IMG/VR virus record: IMGVR_UViG_3300028025_003950
Span: 1-52,197 of that record
Direction: 5' to 3' (one strand)
From: a virus
DNA length: 52,197 bases
The notes beneath the pieces are model-generated. The model was not told the origin of the DNA. It was given only the letters and a program-made list of their open reading frames with translations, and did not search any database. This document shows, piece by piece, positions 22,913 through 30,586 of the stretch; position 1 is the first letter of the stretch, and each line of letters opens with the position of its first letter. Both the position numbers and the translations under genes were made by a program.

Positions 22913-24955
22913 CTACTTATTGTTCTCGACTACAAGCTTAATCTCGCATGCGTCTGTGGTGCAGTACGCCTCACCAATTGCATCTGCAGCAAGCCCTGCG
23001 TATACGCCAGCAAAGTCAATAGGGAAAAGTTCGCTTGTGTAAGCCTCGTACTCTTCTTCTGTGATTTGGGTGTAAGGCATCTGTGGGTATGTGAAGTTTC
23101 CTGAAGGTAGGAATGAAACTGTCTTCAACTGTCCGTCATACATATGTAGGACTGTTGGGACATGCTCTGCTTCCTTCTCTGGGTCAAAGCTGATGGTTAC
23201 TGATACAGAGTTGTCTGACCAGTAACGCTGAGCAGTTGCAGCAAGTGACATCTTCTCGAAGATAGAAACATCTTTCTCTGCACGCTCTGCTAGTGACTTG
23301 ATTGGGAAGAACACTACTGATGTTGTATCAGGTGACTCTGATGCTGGTTCAATCTTGTAGTTAGCAAGTGTGAAGAGTGGAAGCATTGGGTCGTTGTTTC
23401 CAAAACGAATAGCACGCATGAAGTACTTACCGCCTGGAGTCCAGTGAACTCCTGGAGACTCACCTGCAAGAATAGAAACGGTTCCTGATGGCTTAACGGT
23501 TGTTGTCTTAATTGACTCACGAACACCAAGCCACTCGGAGTACACCTCGTCGTACTTTTTTACGGTAGCGTATCCCTCGTCCATCCATTCACGGAGGACG
23601 GGAAGTCCAACGCGGTCTGCAAAGTTTGCAACTCCAGACATCGACGTGCCGATTCTGCGATTACGCTGCATGATTGCGTTGGTCTCTTCCCAATGTGTTG
23701 GAAGAAGAGTTACAGTCTTAGCGTAAAGGTACGCAAACTTTAGAGTGCGTAGGTAATCTTCTTTTGTTTCGTGACGGTTGAGGTATGTCTCGACGAGCGT
23801 ACACATTTCGTACGATTCAAGGGACTGCTCTGCACAAGGGTTGTATCCCATGATTCGGTGGTCCTTGTTGTTGATGGGGTCTGCAAGACGACCGTACTTC
23901 TTTGATACGTCCATCCATAGAACTCCTGGTTCGCCGTTGCGAACGATTCCGTCAACGATTGGTGCGAAGTCAGTTCCAACTTCTGCGACGACAGAGTTAT
24001 TAGACATCCATCCCCAACCTGGATTCTCTGGGTCGTATGAGTTACGTTCAGGGAAAACTTCTGCATTCTTAAGGTTGAGGAAGTCTTCGTCGTCGATGCG
24101 ACCGATGAGCAACTCTGCGCTTCTGCGAACATTGCCCGATACTACACAACGTCCAATCAAATTACCAATGTCTGCAATGTCTGTGCGTGTTAGCTTCTGT
24201 CCAGCTCGTCCTGTAAACATCTTACGAATAACTTCGTGTAGAAGAACTAATGGTTCTGGACCTGATGCTGTTCCACCAAATGACTTAATAGGTGCGCCAT
24301 ACGGACGAATGTCTGCATAATCAAAAGCAAGTGACTTCTGATTCTCCTTCAAGAAAGAGTTGATAAGTGCAACGGTTGACTCCTGCCATCCTTCACGAGT
24401 GTCAGGAATTAGGTAGACATCTTCACCCTGTGGCTCATAGATAGTGAAGTCCTTGTCTGCGCCAAGCTGGTCAAAGCCAACACCAACGCCAAGCATTGAT
24501 GCTTCCATCAAGAAAGCAAAAGGCTTTCCTGGATTGTTCTTTGTCATCTCTTGAGTAGAAACAAATGCACAGTTCTGAAGTGCAGCAGAGTTCTTCTGGA
24601 CGTTAACAATGTCAGTTCCCATTACCCAGAGTCCACGACCTGGAGGTGTCCACTTCAAATCAAAGAGACGCTCGAAGAATTCTTTAGCAGATGACTGCGC
24701 CTTTGCATCAGACCATGGAAGACGCTGTTGCTTTGCATAATCTTTCTGAAGTGAGTATGTACCGTTGGTTACGCGCTCGCAGACTTCAGCCCAAGTTTCT
24801 TTAGTTCCATCCTCTTTCTTGCGTGAGTATGTGCGAAGAAATGTAATTTCTCCTACAGAGTTGCCGCCTGCATCTCGATAACCAAATGGTGCTGTCTTGT
24901 TTTTAAAACTTGAAACGAAGTCTTCTGAAAGACGAAATGAGAATGCAATAGCCAC
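22913..24955 (-). CDS. nrdJ: Adenosylcobalamin-dependent (class II) ribonucleotide reductase, monomeric
   Basis: 680 aa, GTG start with GGAG upstream. Residues match the Lactobacillus-type monomeric enzyme: LQNCAFVST (Cys129, redox pair), YNPCAEQ (Cys374 the thiyl radical site, Glu376), Cys385 (EMCTLVE, second redox Cys), and a C-terminal shuttle pair Cys665/Cys670 (CTTDAC). It makes deoxyribonucleotides with adenosylcobalamin as radical source and needs no oxygen. Cofactor could come from the adenosyltransferase at 16002 and electrons from NrdH at 18093. Confidence 0.95.
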   Translation of the reverse strand: MAIAFSFRLSEDFVSSFKNKTAPFGYRDAGGNSVGEITFLRTYSRKKEDGTKETWAEVCERVTNGTYSLQKDYAKQQRLPWSDAKAQSSAKEFFERLFDLKWTPPGRGLWVMGTDIVNVQKNSAALQNCAFVSTQEMTKNNPGKPFAFLMEASMLGVGVGFDQLGADKDFTIYEPQGEDVYLIPDTREGWQESTVALINSFLKENQKSLAFDYADIRPYGAPIKSFGGTASGPEPLVLLHEVIRKMFTGRAGQKLTRTDIADIGNLIGRCVVSGNVRRSAELLIGRIDDEDFLNLKNAEVFPERNSYDPENPGWGWMSNNSVVAEVGTDFAPIVDGIVRNGEPGVLWMDVSKKYGRLADPINNKDHRIMGYNPCAEQSLESYEMCTLVETYLNRHETKEDYLRTLKFAYLYAKTVTLLPTHWEETNAIMQRNRRIGTSMSGVANFADRVGLPVLREWMDEGYATVKKYDEVYSEWLGVRESIKTTTVKPSGTVSILAGESPGVHWTPGGKYFMRAIRFGNNDPMLPLFTLANYKIEPASESPDTTSVVFFPIKSLAERAEKDVSIFEKMSLAATAQRYWSDNSVSVTISFDPEKEAEHVPTVLHMYDGQLKTVSFLPSGNFTYPQMPYTQITEEEYEAYTSELFPIDFAGVYAGLAADAIGEAYCTTDACEIKLVVENNK

Positions 24956-25017
24956 GTCTGCTCCAAACAGTTGTTGTTGTGTGTAATACGAAGGTTCCCT
25001 TAGGGAGAACTAGTTTA

Positions 25018-25040
25018 AGTCTTCCGCTATTCTTCTAGAA
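25018..25040 (+). promoter_or_regulatory. Partial class-2 promoter motif
   Basis: GTCTTCCGCTATTCTTCTAGAA resembles the TTCCGCTATTATTAGAA part of the motif at 1312, at the end of a leftward gene. There is no rightward gene downstream. Weak. Confidence 0.2.
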
Positions 25041-25268
25041 AAGCGTATCGCTGTCCAATCCTGGACTTTTAGTAGGGGTATGTGTGAGACCAAGCACTAT
25101 TCCTCGGGCTAACTCTAAACCTGAGATAAAGTGATTGTTTAGTCCACGTTCGGTAGAGCGGTCTACAACTGCTTGAATTTCTTCTGCAAGTTTGTTGCGA
25201 GTGTTGTACTCAGACTCACTTCTAATAGTTTCGTAACTGCTCCAAGTTGGTCCTGAGGATTCACTCAC
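25035..25268 (-). CDS. Hypothetical protein
   Basis: 77 aa. An amphipathic helix (NKLAEEIQAVVDRSTERGLN) is followed by a hydrophobic patch (GLELARGIVLGL). It overlaps the upstream gene by 4 nt and is the last of a four-gene leftward operon. Function unknown. Confidence 0.6.
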   Translation of the reverse strand: MSESSGPTWSSYETIRSESEYNTRNKLAEEIQAVVDRSTERGLNNHFISGLELARGIVLGLTHTPTKSPGLDSDTLF

Positions 25269-25642
25269 GTTTTCACTTCCTTTGCGTTAGGGGTGGTGGT
25301 AAAGATTATTGGGAGTTCTAACTCTTTAGCAATAGCGATTTCAAGCTTTGCTCCCTCTGACTCACCCCATCCTGGGAGGACATAAACGGAGTCAGATTTC
25401 ATAAGTGCTTCTAAATCTCTACGCATGTACCAAGCCCTAGGCATAATGTTTTCGGTTGGTCCAATTTCTCCAGGGTTAAAGACAGCCTTACCTTGAGCAC
25501 GAAGTTCTTCTGCAACTCTTGCAAATGCTGGACGGTTGTAATCAGGTAGTCCCGTCATGGGACCTGATAGGTAGATGTGGAAACGGTGACCGTTTTTATA
25601 TGACTCTCTTAAAAGATGATTTGCGAAGCGAGGACTTAACAC
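25265..25642 (-). CDS. DUF4406 protein (nucleoside 2-deoxyribosyltransferase-like)
   Basis: 125 aa from GTG at 25642, which overlaps the upstream stop (GTGTTAA); a longer reading to 25702 is possible. IYLSGPMTGLPDYNRPAF, GKAVFNPGEI, WYMRRDLEALMKSDSVYVLP and SEGAKLEIAIAKEL are the DUF4406 pattern. The fold is that of nucleoside 2-deoxyribosyltransferases, so it may handle nucleosides or modified bases. Catalysis is not established. Confidence 0.75.
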   Translation of the reverse strand: MLSPRFANHLLRESYKNGHRFHIYLSGPMTGLPDYNRPAFARVAEELRAQGKAVFNPGEIGPTENIMPRAWYMRRDLEALMKSDSVYVLPGWGESEGAKLEIAIAKELELPIIFTTTPNAKEVKT

Positions 25643-26163
25643 GGTGTCTCTTCGCATGAGTGAACGGTAAGCAAGATGTCTTTTGTTCCGCACCCACCAC
25701 ATTCGATTCTTTCGATGTAAGGCTCATCAATGTCATAAGAAAGATAGAGAGTTCCTTCAATCTCTGTGTCATCTGGAACTTTCAAACTATCCACTCGCTT
25801 GAGCCACTCTCTTACATCTGAAACATAACGTGGCTTACCTGTGCCTGCATCCATAAAGATAAAGACACATGCTGAAGTTGTATTGGTCTGAGGGCGTCTG
25901 ATGTGACCATACTCGTCAAAGAGCGACTCTGGTTCTGTGGTCTCTTCCTCTTGCTCATCCATATACTCTGGTGGAATCTTTGCAAGCTCCTCCAAGAAGG
26001 AGTCAACAATATAGTCAGTCTCTTCAGCAACCATTCGATACTGAGAGTCTTCACGGGTGATATCCCATTCAATTGGGTTGCTGGTTTTAGACTCTTCATC
26101 CCAGCCGTTTCGCTTCATGATTGATTCGGCAATTACTTCTTTGATTTTTTCAATAGCGCTCAT
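25636..26163 (-). CDS. Hypothetical acidic protein
   Basis: 175 aa. The N-terminal half is helical and acidic. The C-terminal half is beta-rich and ends with IECGGCGTKDILLTVHSC, a Cys-rich cluster that could bind Zn2+. Overlaps both neighbours. No family is recognised. Confidence 0.6.
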   Translation of the reverse strand: MSAIEKIKEVIAESIMKRNGWDEESKTSNPIEWDITREDSQYRMVAEETDYIVDSFLEELAKIPPEYMDEQEEETTEPESLFDEYGHIRRPQTNTTSACVFIFMDAGTGKPRYVSDVREWLKRVDSLKVPDDTEIEGTLYLSYDIDEPYIERIECGGCGTKDILLTVHSCEETPC

Positions 26164-26615
26164 GCGTCTGTCCCTTGGTGTGATGATTTTCTAATACTAC
26201 TTATAAGTCTTTCTAAATCCTCTAAAACTCCTGGTATTAGTTCAGGGGTCACATCTATACGAGTTCCTGTGGAAACTGGACCTATGGAGGTGGGGGTTAG
26301 GTAGTCAGGTTTTACATACTGCTTGGTTAACTCTCGAAGGTCTTTATTAAATTGCGAAGAGGGATTACAACATCCATCGCATGTGTGATTGAGTTGGTAC
26401 GAGTCCTTGGCTACGCCTTCTACTTCATCTGGGTCTAAATGACCAATACCGTGTCCACATATGCGCTCCATGATTTGACGGTCGCCACGCCAGTTCTGAT
26501 TCCACTTGACCATATGGTGGTCTGAAAACTTGTGAATAGTGCAGTACTCGCCCTTGCATGAGCCTTTATCGTGGGTATCAAGGCGCATTCCGCCTACCAA
26601 GACATTCTTTTCCAT
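26160..26615 (-). CDS. Conserved actinophage-type metal-binding protein
   Basis: 151 aa with CKGEYCTIHKFSDHHMVKW, ERICGHGIGHLDPDE and HTCDGCCNP: about seven cysteines and many histidines. The pattern (CxGxxCxIH, HGIGHxDPD, CDGCC) is one I recall from proteins of actinobacteria and their phages. Function unknown. First gene of the operon, just after a terminator. Confidence 0.7.
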   Translation of the reverse strand: MEKNVLVGGMRLDTHDKGSCKGEYCTIHKFSDHHMVKWNQNWRGDRQIMERICGHGIGHLDPDEVEGVAKDSYQLNHTCDGCCNPSSQFNKDLRELTKQYVKPDYLTPTSIGPVSTGTRIDVTPELIPGVLEDLERLISSIRKSSHQGTDA

Positions 26616-26630
26616 ACGTCAATGGTAACG

Positions 26631-26658
26631 AAAAACCCCCCTAGAAAACTAGAGGGGT
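26631..26658 (-). terminator. Rho-independent terminator
   Basis: On the minus strand CCCCTCTAG pairs with CTAGGGGGG around a TTTT loop, followed by TTTTT. It ends the zinc-ribbon gene at 26678. Confidence 0.85.
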
Positions 26659-26677
26659 TATAACGATTAGATAAAGT

Positions 26678-26809
26678 TTATTTAGTGTGCTGTCCTGGAC
26701 AACCCTGCTTAGGGCAACGTGGGTTGCCGTTATTGCCTTGAGTCTCTGTACGACGGGACCCGCAGTATTTACAGTTGTCTTGACGGTCTTCTGGAAGCTT
26801 GTCTGCCAT
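26678..26809 (-). CDS. Zinc-ribbon microprotein
   Basis: 43 aa. CKYCGSRR and RCPKQGCPGQH form a two-knuckle zinc ribbon. AAGGAG precedes ATG. It is a single-gene unit with its own terminator. Function unknown. Confidence 0.65.
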   Translation of the reverse strand: MADKLPEDRQDNCKYCGSRRTETQGNNGNPRCPKQGCPGQHTK

Positions 26810-26887
26810 GGTAACTCCTTCGGGTTATGTAATAAGTTTACGCCTACTTCTATTTCTTGATTTCTGGTTTTAATGTAAGGTTGATTT

Positions 26888-27544
26888 ATGACTCCTCATT
26901 ACAACGTGGTGATTGCTACCCCTGGACACTCCATGCATAAGGAGTATGTCAAGTCTCTTATGGGGACAACGACTTATTTAAACTCTTTGGGGTTGTCCTA
27001 CCACTTCGTCAACCAATACTCTTCCTTTGTTCCTAGTGCTAGGGAAAACACTGCAACCGATTCCTATGGGGCAGATTGGGAAGCCGTGGGGTTCGGGGCT
27101 GGAAAGTTTACCTATGACCGAATTGTCTGGATTGACTCCGACATTAGTTGGACGGTGGAAGCCTTGCAGACTTTGCTTGATTCTGATTTAGATATTGTCT
27201 CTGGAATGGTTGCCGTAGATAGAACTGGTCGAATTTCTGCCATGCGCCTTAATCCTGCAGGAAATCCTGTATCCCTAAATAGCCGAGACTTTATTGTAGA
27301 GGGAGAGCCTCTGGAAGTAGATGGGGTGGGGTTTGGCTTCTTGGCTGTTAAGGCTGGTGTCTTTGAGAAGATGGAGCGCCCTTGGTTTCGGACAAGGCAG
27401 ATTGGGATTGAGACTGCCTCTTTCAAGGTGGACCTAGGTGAGGACTACTCTTGGTGCGTCGGGGCTAAGGAAGCTGGGTTCTCTATTTGGCTTCATCCTC
27501 TGGTAAGGGTTGAACATATGAAGGAAATGGTGCTGACAGTCTGA
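26888..27544 (+). CDS. GT2-like glycosyltrans­ferase
   Basis: 218 aa. VVIATPGHSMHKEY opens a Rossmann-like fold; WIDSDISW (81-88) supplies the metal-binding DxD (Asp83, Asp85); VGFGFLAVKAGVFEKMERPWF and LGEDYSWC are typical later elements. It transfers a sugar from a nucleotide donor, perhaps to modified DNA, virion proteins or host glycans. First rightward gene after a long leftward run. No ribosome site is strong; TTTTAATGTAAGG lies upstream. Confidence 0.75.
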   Translation: MTPHYNVVIATPGHSMHKEYVKSLMGTTTYLNSLGLSYHFVNQYSSFVPSARENTATDSYGADWEAVGFGAGKFTYDRIVWIDSDISWTVEALQTLLDSDLDIVSGMVAVDRTGRISAMRLNPAGNPVSLNSRDFIVEGEPLEVDGVGFGFLAVKAGVFEKMERPWFRTRQIGIETASFKVDLGEDYSWCVGAKEAGFSIWLHPLVRVEHMKEMVLTV

Positions 27545-27639
27545 TGGTGCGTCTTCCTAAGTGGGTCTGGTTTTTATGGTTTGGGGTATGTGTTGGGGTT
27601 ATCGCTTTGAGGTTTGCTCTTGGCGATTGGGCCCTTTAG
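27544..27639 (+). CDS. Membrane micropeptide
   Basis: 31 aa, Trp-rich and hydrophobic (WVWFLWFGVCVGVIALRFAL). The ATG overlaps the glycosyltransferase stop (TGATG), suggesting coupling. Function unknown. Confidence 0.45.
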   Translation: MVRLPKWVWFLWFGVCVGVIALRFALGDWAL

Positions 27640-28038
27640 CTGACAACTTATGAATAACTTTTGGACTGTTCCTGTGGATATCTGGTTATATCTTCCTGCA
27701 TTTTTGATTGAAATCTTCGCCCTCCGACTCCGTTAAGAGCATCATTCTGGGCAAACCTTCCTGCAAAAAAGGGTGAAAAAAGGTGGGAAAAAAGTGTTAG
27801 TATCTTTTTTGACTAAAAATGCAGGAAGGTTGAATTACTAACAAAGTTTTGTAAAAAAGCTGAAGAAATAAATGTTAGTGAAACTATAAAACTATGCTAT
27901 AAATACTTAATACTTAACTAATAATCTGGTAGTATCCGTTTCGAATTCCTTACGCGATAAGGGAATTAGGTTGAGAATTAAGAGATTATAATCTAGTGTT
28001 ATAGTGTAGACTTACATTAGGAAAGGGAGGGTCAGCAT
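27640..28038. promoter_or_regulatory. AT-rich regulatory hub between genome halves
   Basis: No gene of convincing length. It holds three copies of the TGCAGGAAGG element: leftward at 27693-27700 and 27755-27765, rightward at 27820-27830. Also a class-2-like fragment (CCGACTCCGTTAAGAG, 27723-27738) and A/T-rich tracts before the ATG at 28039, which has GGAAAGGGAGGG. It marks the switch to the rightward block. Confidence 0.6.
27809..27837 (+). promoter_or_regulatory. Class-1 promoter (TTGAC + TGCAGGAAGGT)
   Basis: TTGACT at 27809-27814, TGCAGGAAGGT at 27820-27830, and an A/T-rich GAATTA -10 region. It is the first of a family of promoters with the same spacer element. It should drive the genes from 28039. 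Confidence 0.65.
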
Positions 28039-28239
28039 ATGACTTGGATTCAATTTGGAATGTTGGTACTTGCCAACTTTGTTTCGGTGTTGGTTGCCAT
28101 TTGGATTTTCAGATGGACTGATTATCGAAAGAAGAAAAAGTTTGTTGAAGGAATTTTGGACCAGATGGAGGAAAAGATTTCAACGGAGATGAACTTCCAA
28201 GATTTGGTAAAACGGTTTGAAGAAGGAGATAACAAATGA
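28039..28239 (+). CDS. Small membrane-anchored protein
   Basis: 66 aa: one helix (FGMLVLANFVSVLVAIWIF) and a basic then acidic cytoplasmic tail. GGGAGGG precedes ATG. Its stop overlaps the next start (ATGA). First gene after the hub; unknown function. Confidence 0.65.
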   Translation: MTWIQFGMLVLANFVSVLVAIWIFRWTDYRKKKKFVEGILDQMEEKISTEMNFQDLVKRFEEGDNK

Positions 28240-28700
28240 TTAGCGCCAAAGATGCATTAGCTGCGATGGGGGTTTCTGTAGATGAAGCCATCGAAGCAGA
28301 CAAGAAACAGAAAGACAGAAAACCTAGAGACCCAAGAGTCTGTCTTTGTGGTCATGCAATCAATAGACACACAATTCCTGCTGGGGTTGTTTACTGTAAG
28401 CCATCTCAGTTGGACTGCGACTGCAAGAAGATTGAGCCTGTCATTGAGGTAGAAGACACACGGTTGTTCTTGAGAAAGACTAACGGTGCAGGACTTGAGC
28501 ACGCCTTGATTCGTGGAATGAGTGCTTTGGCTGATGCAGGTAAGGAAGCCAAGTGGCTGGTGCCTATTGAGTGCGCCAAGTGCAAAACTACTGAGGGCAG
28601 AATAATGCCTGCTCCAATCAACATCTCTTCATTGACTGTTGCTAACGAGTCAACTGGCTATAACGCATTGTTGTGCCAAGACTGTATTGCGGGGCTCTAA
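28236..28700 (+). CDS. Putative zinc-binding protein
   Basis: 154 aa. CLCGHAINRH, YCKPSQLDCDC and later CAKCKTTEGR with CQDC give several Cys/His pairs, likely two Zn2+ sites. The pattern is familiar from actinobacteriophages but has no known role. Coupled to both neighbours by overlaps. Confidence 0.65.
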   Translation: MISAKDALAAMGVSVDEAIEADKKQKDRKPRDPRVCLCGHAINRHTIPAGVVYCKPSQLDCDCKKIEPVIEVEDTRLFLRKTNGAGLEHALIRGMSALADAGKEAKWLVPIECAKCKTTEGRIMPAPINISSLTVANESTGYNALLCQDCIAGL

Positions 28701-28999
28701 TGAAGAACTCATTGACGACCAACATTACTGAGCAACTACAACAAGTTGTTCAACGTGGGGAAATGACCCCTGAAGCTTTCTTGGCTGTGACCCAAGTTGT
28801 GGAAGCAAATACCAATAACTGGATTGACGCCAAGATACAAAAGCTGGAAGAGATGATTCGTGAGTGGGAAGTAAGCATGGATGATTCTGACAAGACTCTC
28901 TACTCTCTAGGACTTCGTAGAGCTGTCGATGTTATTCGTGAGCAGACTGCCTATTCACAACTTCCGATTCTTGAAAAGCCAGATACACCAGATGCGTAA
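28700..28999 (+). CDS. Hypothetical helical protein
   Basis: 99 aa from the ATG that overlaps the previous TAA. Two predicted helices (AFLAVTQVVEANTNNWIDAK and KTLYSLGLRRAVDVIREQ). Function unknown. Confidence 0.6.
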   Translation: MKNSLTTNITEQLQQVVQRGEMTPEAFLAVTQVVEANTNNWIDAKIQKLEEMIREWEVSMDDSDKTLYSLGLRRAVDVIREQTAYSQLPILEKPDTPDA

Positions 29000-29135
29000 T
29001 CGAAAGATACCTGTTTTGACGAAAGAAGAGTGGGCTGTTCAGAAGGAGAGGCAGAGACTAATCATGGAGCGCAAGAAGAAATTCGAAGAAGCCAAACGAG
29101 CGAGTAAGGTTCAGATAAATGCCGTACAACCTTAA
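28992..29135 (+). CDS. Small basic helical protein
   Basis: 47 aa, rich in Lys, Arg and Glu (EEWAVQKERQRLIMERKKKF), one long charged helix. Starts inside the end of the preceding gene. May bind nucleic acid by charge; unproven. Confidence 0.5.
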   Translation: MRNRKIPVLTKEEWAVQKERQRLIMERKKKFEEAKRASKVQINAVQP

Positions 29136-29313
29136 GGGAGAGTTAGTCAATCGGTGCAACACCCATGGGAACAAGATGATTTACAAAAACCATGGGACGC
29201 TACTTTCGGTCATCTTGACGACCCAGCAAGAGCAGGGCATCAAGTTGACTTGGTACAAATGTGAAGTCCATGGTGGCTATCACCTGACCAAATGGGAAAA
29301 CAAGAAAGACTAA
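29119..29313 (+). CDS. Small Cys/His protein
   Basis: 64 aa. RCNTHGNKM near the start and KCEVHGGYHLTKW near the end place two Cys-x2-His units, compatible with Zn2+ binding. Overlaps the preceding gene by 17 bp. Function unknown. Confidence 0.55.
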   Translation: MPYNLKGELVNRCNTHGNKMIYKNHGTLLSVILTTQQEQGIKLTWYKCEVHGGYHLTKWENKKD

Positions 29314-29314
29314 A

Positions 29315-29563
29315 ATGCAAGAGCCTAAACTTCATTTTGATGGAGATGTATCGTTCAATATCAGACAAGTCCATTGGGATGGGAAGTTCTCCCATTGGGA
29401 GGGTGAACTCGTCGTCAAAGGTGAAACCTACTGTGAAGCAACCGCTCCAACTTTTTGGGGAGTAAGTGATATCCTGACGGAGTACATCTTTGAGCAAACT
29501 GTAAAAGATGACCTTCCCGTTTTAGACCACAACTGGTTCAAGATGGATGCCAACGATAGATAA
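29315..29563 (+). CDS. Hypothetical protein
   Basis: 82 aa, beta-rich with many aromatic residues (WDGKFSHWEGELVVKG). Starts 1 bp after the previous stop. No family is recognised. Confidence 0.6.
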   Translation: MQEPKLHFDGDVSFNIRQVHWDGKFSHWEGELVVKGETYCEATAPTFWGVSDILTEYIFEQTVKDDLPVLDHNWFKMDANDR

Positions 29564-29577
29564 GAAACAGGGTTCCA

Positions 29578-29799
29578 ATGTACGAATACTGGTCATGGTT
29601 ACTAGCTGTACTTGGCGTATCTGGAATGTACTTTGTTGGAAAGAAGACTGTTTGGGGATGGCTGGTTCTACTGGCTAACGAAGTTATTTGGGTTGTCTAT
29701 GCCCTAGTCACCAACCAATATGGATTCATTTTGATGGCTATCGCTTATGCCATTGTCTATATCAAAAGCTACCTTGAGTGGCGAAAAGCGGAAATCTAG
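29578..29799 (+). CDS. Small polytopic membrane protein
   Basis: 73 aa with three hydrophobic stretches (WLLAVLGVSGMYFVG, GWLVLLANEVIWVVYAL, FILMAIAYAIVYI). The repeat of Trp and Tyr in the helices recalls half of a PnuC-type transporter, but it is too short to be sure. Last gene of the run from 28039. Confidence 0.6.
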   Translation: MYEYWSWLLAVLGVSGMYFVGKKTVWGWLVLLANEVIWVVYALVTNQYGFILMAIAYAIVYIKSYLEWRKAEI

Positions 29800-30004
29800 A
29801 AACACTTTTTTGTTCATCTTTTTGATGTTCCGTCCGAAACTCTAGACCCCTGATTTCCACACGGAAATTGCCCTTTCCAGATTTTGTTGTTTATGAAAGG
29901 GGGTAAATATCACGCAACTTTTTCAAAAAATTCGTCCGACAATGCCTTACCCTAGTGGTACTAGGTAAAAACTATCTAGCCCTCGAAAGAAGGACGAAAA
30001 CCGA
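29800..30004. promoter_or_regulatory. Intergenic leader region
   Basis: 205 bp without a gene. CCTAG-TGGTA-CTAGG is a small inverted repeat just before GGTAAAAACTATC and the GAAGGACGAAAA leader of the 30005 gene. No clear -35 box was seen. Composition changes to GC-rich just after this point. Confidence 0.4.
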
Positions 30005-30310
30005 ATGAACAAAGCAATGCTCGAGTCGTACCTCCGCAACCTTGCGGGTCAGGTTATCGGCGCAGTAATGATTGTCAGCCAGACCTCTGGCATCTCATCC
30101 CCACTCGACTTCTCAGGAGCCGAATGGCTTCTAGTAGCCAACGCCCTCTGGGCCTCCCTTGTTCCTGTAGCCCTTCGCTACATCAACAAGCAGGACCCTG
30201 CGTTTGGGCGTGTCGCTGAAGTAGCGGCAAAGGAAGTTACCAAAAAGTTATCCACAGCTGCCGCGAGCGCGAAGAAGCCTGCAGCCAAGAAGACCGCAAC
30301 AAAGAAATAA
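30005..30310 (+). CDS. Phage membrane protein, holin-like
   Basis: 101 aa. YLRNLAGQVIGAVMIVSQTSG and a second hydrophobic region (WLLVANALWASLVPVALRYI) are followed by DPAFGRVAEVA and a Lys/Ala tail (AAASAKKPAAKKTATKK). The layout of N-terminal helices plus -RYINKQDPAFGR- occurs in small phage membrane proteins. A holin role is possible. It is the first gene of a GC-richer block. Confidence 0.55.
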   Translation: MNKAMLESYLRNLAGQVIGAVMIVSQTSGISSPLDFSGAEWLLVANALWASLVPVALRYINKQDPAFGRVAEVAAKEVTKKLSTAAASAKKPAAKKTATKK

Positions 30311-30321
30311 GTTATTTGGAA

Positions 30322-30356
30322 GTGGGGCCTTCGCGGGCCCCGCTCTCCATAATTTT
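30322..30356 (+). terminator. GC-rich hairpin terminator
   Basis: GGGGCC-TTCGCG-GGCCCC followed, 10 bp on, by a short T run (ATTTTTACC). It ends the 30005 gene. Confidence 0.6.
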
Positions 30357-30381
30357 TACCTCACCGACATAGGAGAAAAAG

Positions 30382-30576
30382 ATGGCAATGAGTATCGCAG
30401 AGGCCCGCGCCCACGCTGACAAAGAATTGGCACTGCGTGCCGAAATCAAAGAATTCACGGACATGCTCTCAAACCAGGACTACCGCACCAAGGTAGAGAA
30501 GGCGGCTATCAGTGCGGCCCTCCAGGAGAAGCGTCAAGAATTGAACGACCACCTCGCCCTTGCTGCTGAAGCTTAA
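30382..30576 (+). CDS. Small helical protein
   Basis: 64 aa, coiled-coil-like throughout (AEARAHADKELALRAEIKEF). TAGGAGAAAAAG precedes ATG; a second ATG two codons on is an alternative. It precedes the terminase-like gene by 10 bp. May be an oligomerisation partner. Confidence 0.55.
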   Translation: MAMSIAEARAHADKELALRAEIKEFTDMLSNQDYRTKVEKAAISAALQEKRQELNDHLALAAEA

Positions 30577-30586
30577 GAGGTAAAAA

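Noticed and set aside
23778-24320. 180-aa open frame opposite nrdJ
   Set aside because: It is antisense to a highly conserved enzyme, has no ribosome site and no recognisable motif. Typical antisense shadow of a long gene.
28929-28991. Longer start for the 47-aa basic protein
   Set aside because: The extension overlaps the 99-aa gene deeply; the ATG at 28992 overlapping the stop fits the operon pattern.
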